The translations under genes and the position numbers were made by a program. Under the pieces are notes generated by a model. The model was not told the origin of the DNA. It saw only the letters and a list, made by a program, of their open reading frames with translations, and ran no database searches. Shown here piece by piece: positions 63,225-64,000 of a stretch of DNA of 64,000 nt. This DNA comes from Exiguobacterium sp. TNDT2 (GTDB taxonomy: Bacteria; Bacillota; Bacilli; Exiguobacteriales; Exiguobacteriaceae): contig NZ_QLVE01000002.1 of assembly GCF_003331145.1 (NCBI RefSeq), positions 1 to 64,000 of the forward strand. Direction: 5' to 3'. The stretch's first letter is position 1. Each line of letters opens with the position of its first letter.

Positions 63225-64000
63225 ATGTCTACAATCACTGCAAAAATACAAATCTACATCCAAGACTCTCAAGCCGCTACCCTGAGGGCAACGATGGACG
63301 CGTACCGGTCGGCCTATGACTGGCTGTCGGGACACGTCTTCGAGACGAGGGACCTGAACCAGGCGAGCCTCAACGACTCGCACTATGCCGAGATCCGGCA
63401 ACGGTTCGGCCTGAAGAGCCAGATGGCCCAGTCGGTCATGAAAACGGTGATCGCCAGGTACAAGTCGGCGAGGTCGAACGGGCACGCGTGGTCCCGGGTC
63501 GAGTTCAAGCGCCCCGAGTACGACCTCGTCTGGAACCGCGACTACTCGCTCACCCGGGACCGGTTCAGCGTGAACACGCTGGACGGCCGGATCAAGCTGG
63601 ACTATGCGCGCAAGGGCATGAGGCGGTACTTCAACGGGACGTGGCGGTTCGGCACGGCCAAACTGGTGCACAAACACGAGAAATGGTTCCTGCACATCCC
63701 CGTGACGAAGACGTTCCCCGAACTCGACGACGCCAGTGTCACCAACGTCGTCGGCGTGGACCTCGGCATCAACTTCCTGGCGGTCACCTACGACAGCCAG
63801 AGCGAGACCGCTTTTTACAACGGTCATGTGGTCAAACACAAACGAGGTATCTTCAAGGCGACCCGCAAACAGCTGCAACGACGGCAGACCCCATCGGCCC
63901 GCAAACGGCTGAGACATCTCGGCTCGAGAGAAAACCGTTATGTGACCGATGTGAACCATCAGGTCACGAAGGCACTCGTCGACCGACACCCGAGGGGCAC
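63225..64000 (+). CDS. tnpB: TnpB RNA-guided nuclease, 5' part (runs off window)
   Basis: AAAGGTGGTGAG precedes the ATG at 63225. 258 codons are open to the window end: N-terminal wedge domain (YRSAYDWLSGHVFE, RQRFGLKSQMAQSVMKTV), EFKRPEYDLVWNRDYSL, and RuvC-I VVGVDLGINFLAVTY with catalytic Asp179, followed by the helical lid TRKQLQRRQTPSARKRL and ENRYVTDVNHQVTKAL. The second catalytic Glu and zinc ribbon lie beyond the edge. TnpB cuts DNA guided by an RNA from the element's right end and aids its retention. No frame break is seen. Confidence 0.92.
   Translation, partial: MSTITAKIQIYIQDSQAATLRATMDAYRSAYDWLSGHVFETRDLNQASLNDSHYAEIRQRFGLKSQMAQSVMKTVIARYKSARSNGHAWSRVEFKRPEYDLVWNRDYSLTRDRFSVNTLDGRIKLDYARKGMRRYFNGTWRFGTAKLVHKHEKWFLHIPVTKTFPELDDASVTNVVGVDLGINFLAVTYDSQSETAFYNGHVVKHKRGIFKATRKQLQRRQTPSARKRLRHLGSRENRYVTDVNHQVTKALVDRHPRG

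Larger units (their letters stand above)
63178..64000 (+). mobile_element. Left part of a tnpB-only IS200/IS605-family element
   Basis: A subterminal hairpin (63178-63208) followed by tnpB, with no tnpA in view, is the plan of IS1341-type elements. GC is clearly higher than in flanking genes. The right end lies beyond the window. The exact left end and target motif cannot be fixed from one end; the sequence before the hairpin is TTAAGTCCATTCATTTTC. Confidence 0.7.

Noticed and set aside
63180-63989. Long open frame on the minus strand (about 270 codons)
   Set aside because: It is the antisense of tnpB; the GC-rich third positions of tnpB keep the opposite frame open. The plus strand has full TnpB motifs.

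Overview
The window looks like a chromosomal segment of a low- to mid-GC Firmicute, most likely an Exiguobacterium of the higher-GC group. Evidence: Bacillus-type gene order (flhO-flhP, mbl, murA, ywzB, the atp operon and upp), strong AGGAGG-type ribosome sites, frequent GTG/TTG starts, and no sporulation genes between murA and mbl, where Bacillus carries them. The genus call is inference. No rRNA or tRNA gene was seen.

Layout. 1-4.4 kb: a TerC-family membrane protein behind two operator-like dyads, small proteins, a soluble PAS histidine kinase, a divergent HxlR regulator/NAD(P)-binding protein pair, and a DUF305 membrane protein. 4.5-12.1 kb: a stand-alone MurE-type ligase, then what looks like a copper-resistance island (OmpR-type regulator and kinase, BNR-like lipoprotein, CopB-type CPH P-type ATPase, small membrane peptide, Met/His-rich YdhK-type lipoprotein). 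12.1-17.6 kb: an ABC exporter gene broken by one in-frame TAG and preceded by a 16-codon leader, an SH3b-M23 peptidase, an NmrA-like reductase, a second soluble PAS kinase, and the 3' relic of a tnpB gene with its structured right end. 17.7-28.8 kb: a sugar ABC operon without ATPase, CstA, two sister small membrane proteins, a frameshifted small protein, and a complete glpP-ugpCAEB-glpQ-like operon with a leader terminator. 29-36.5 kb: an unrecognised protein, an iron-sulfur photolyase, a frameshifted methyltransferase, a C45-type hydrolase, a chemotaxis receptor, fabZ and an EpuA-like protein. 36.7-54.9 kb: mscL, glycerate kinase, flhP/flhO, a rearranged kinase/regulator locus, a 6S-like structured RNA candidate, mbl, murA, ywzB, an EAL-HDOD protein and the whole atp operon (atpZIBEFHAGDC). 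54.9-64 kb: a glcD fragment fused tail-to-tail to a CHASE3 receptor fragment, upp, a GH114-like repeat protein, two envelope proteins, a histidine kinase, and the left end of a tnpB-only IS200/IS605-type element running off the window.

How genes work together. GlpP, UgpC/A/E/B and the phosphodiesterase form a glycerophosphodiester/glycerol-3-phosphate uptake unit whose leader terminator is a plausible GlpP target, giving autogenous control. The copper genes form a sensing, efflux and periplasmic-binding set. flhO/flhP and the chemotaxis receptor have sigma-D-like promoters, tying them to motility.

The most unusual aspect is the density of broken genes. There are two clean deletion junctions, one in a divergent gene pair (about 41.4 kb) and one in a convergent pair (about 56.5 kb), one nonsense codon, two single-base frameshifts, and a tnpB relic that keeps its right-end RNA structure while an apparently intact tnpB lies at the window edge. 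I did not find a clearly new defence or mobile system. The best candidates for undescribed biology are the 41.7-kb structured RNA, the tnpB relic, and the family of three tiny membrane proteins.
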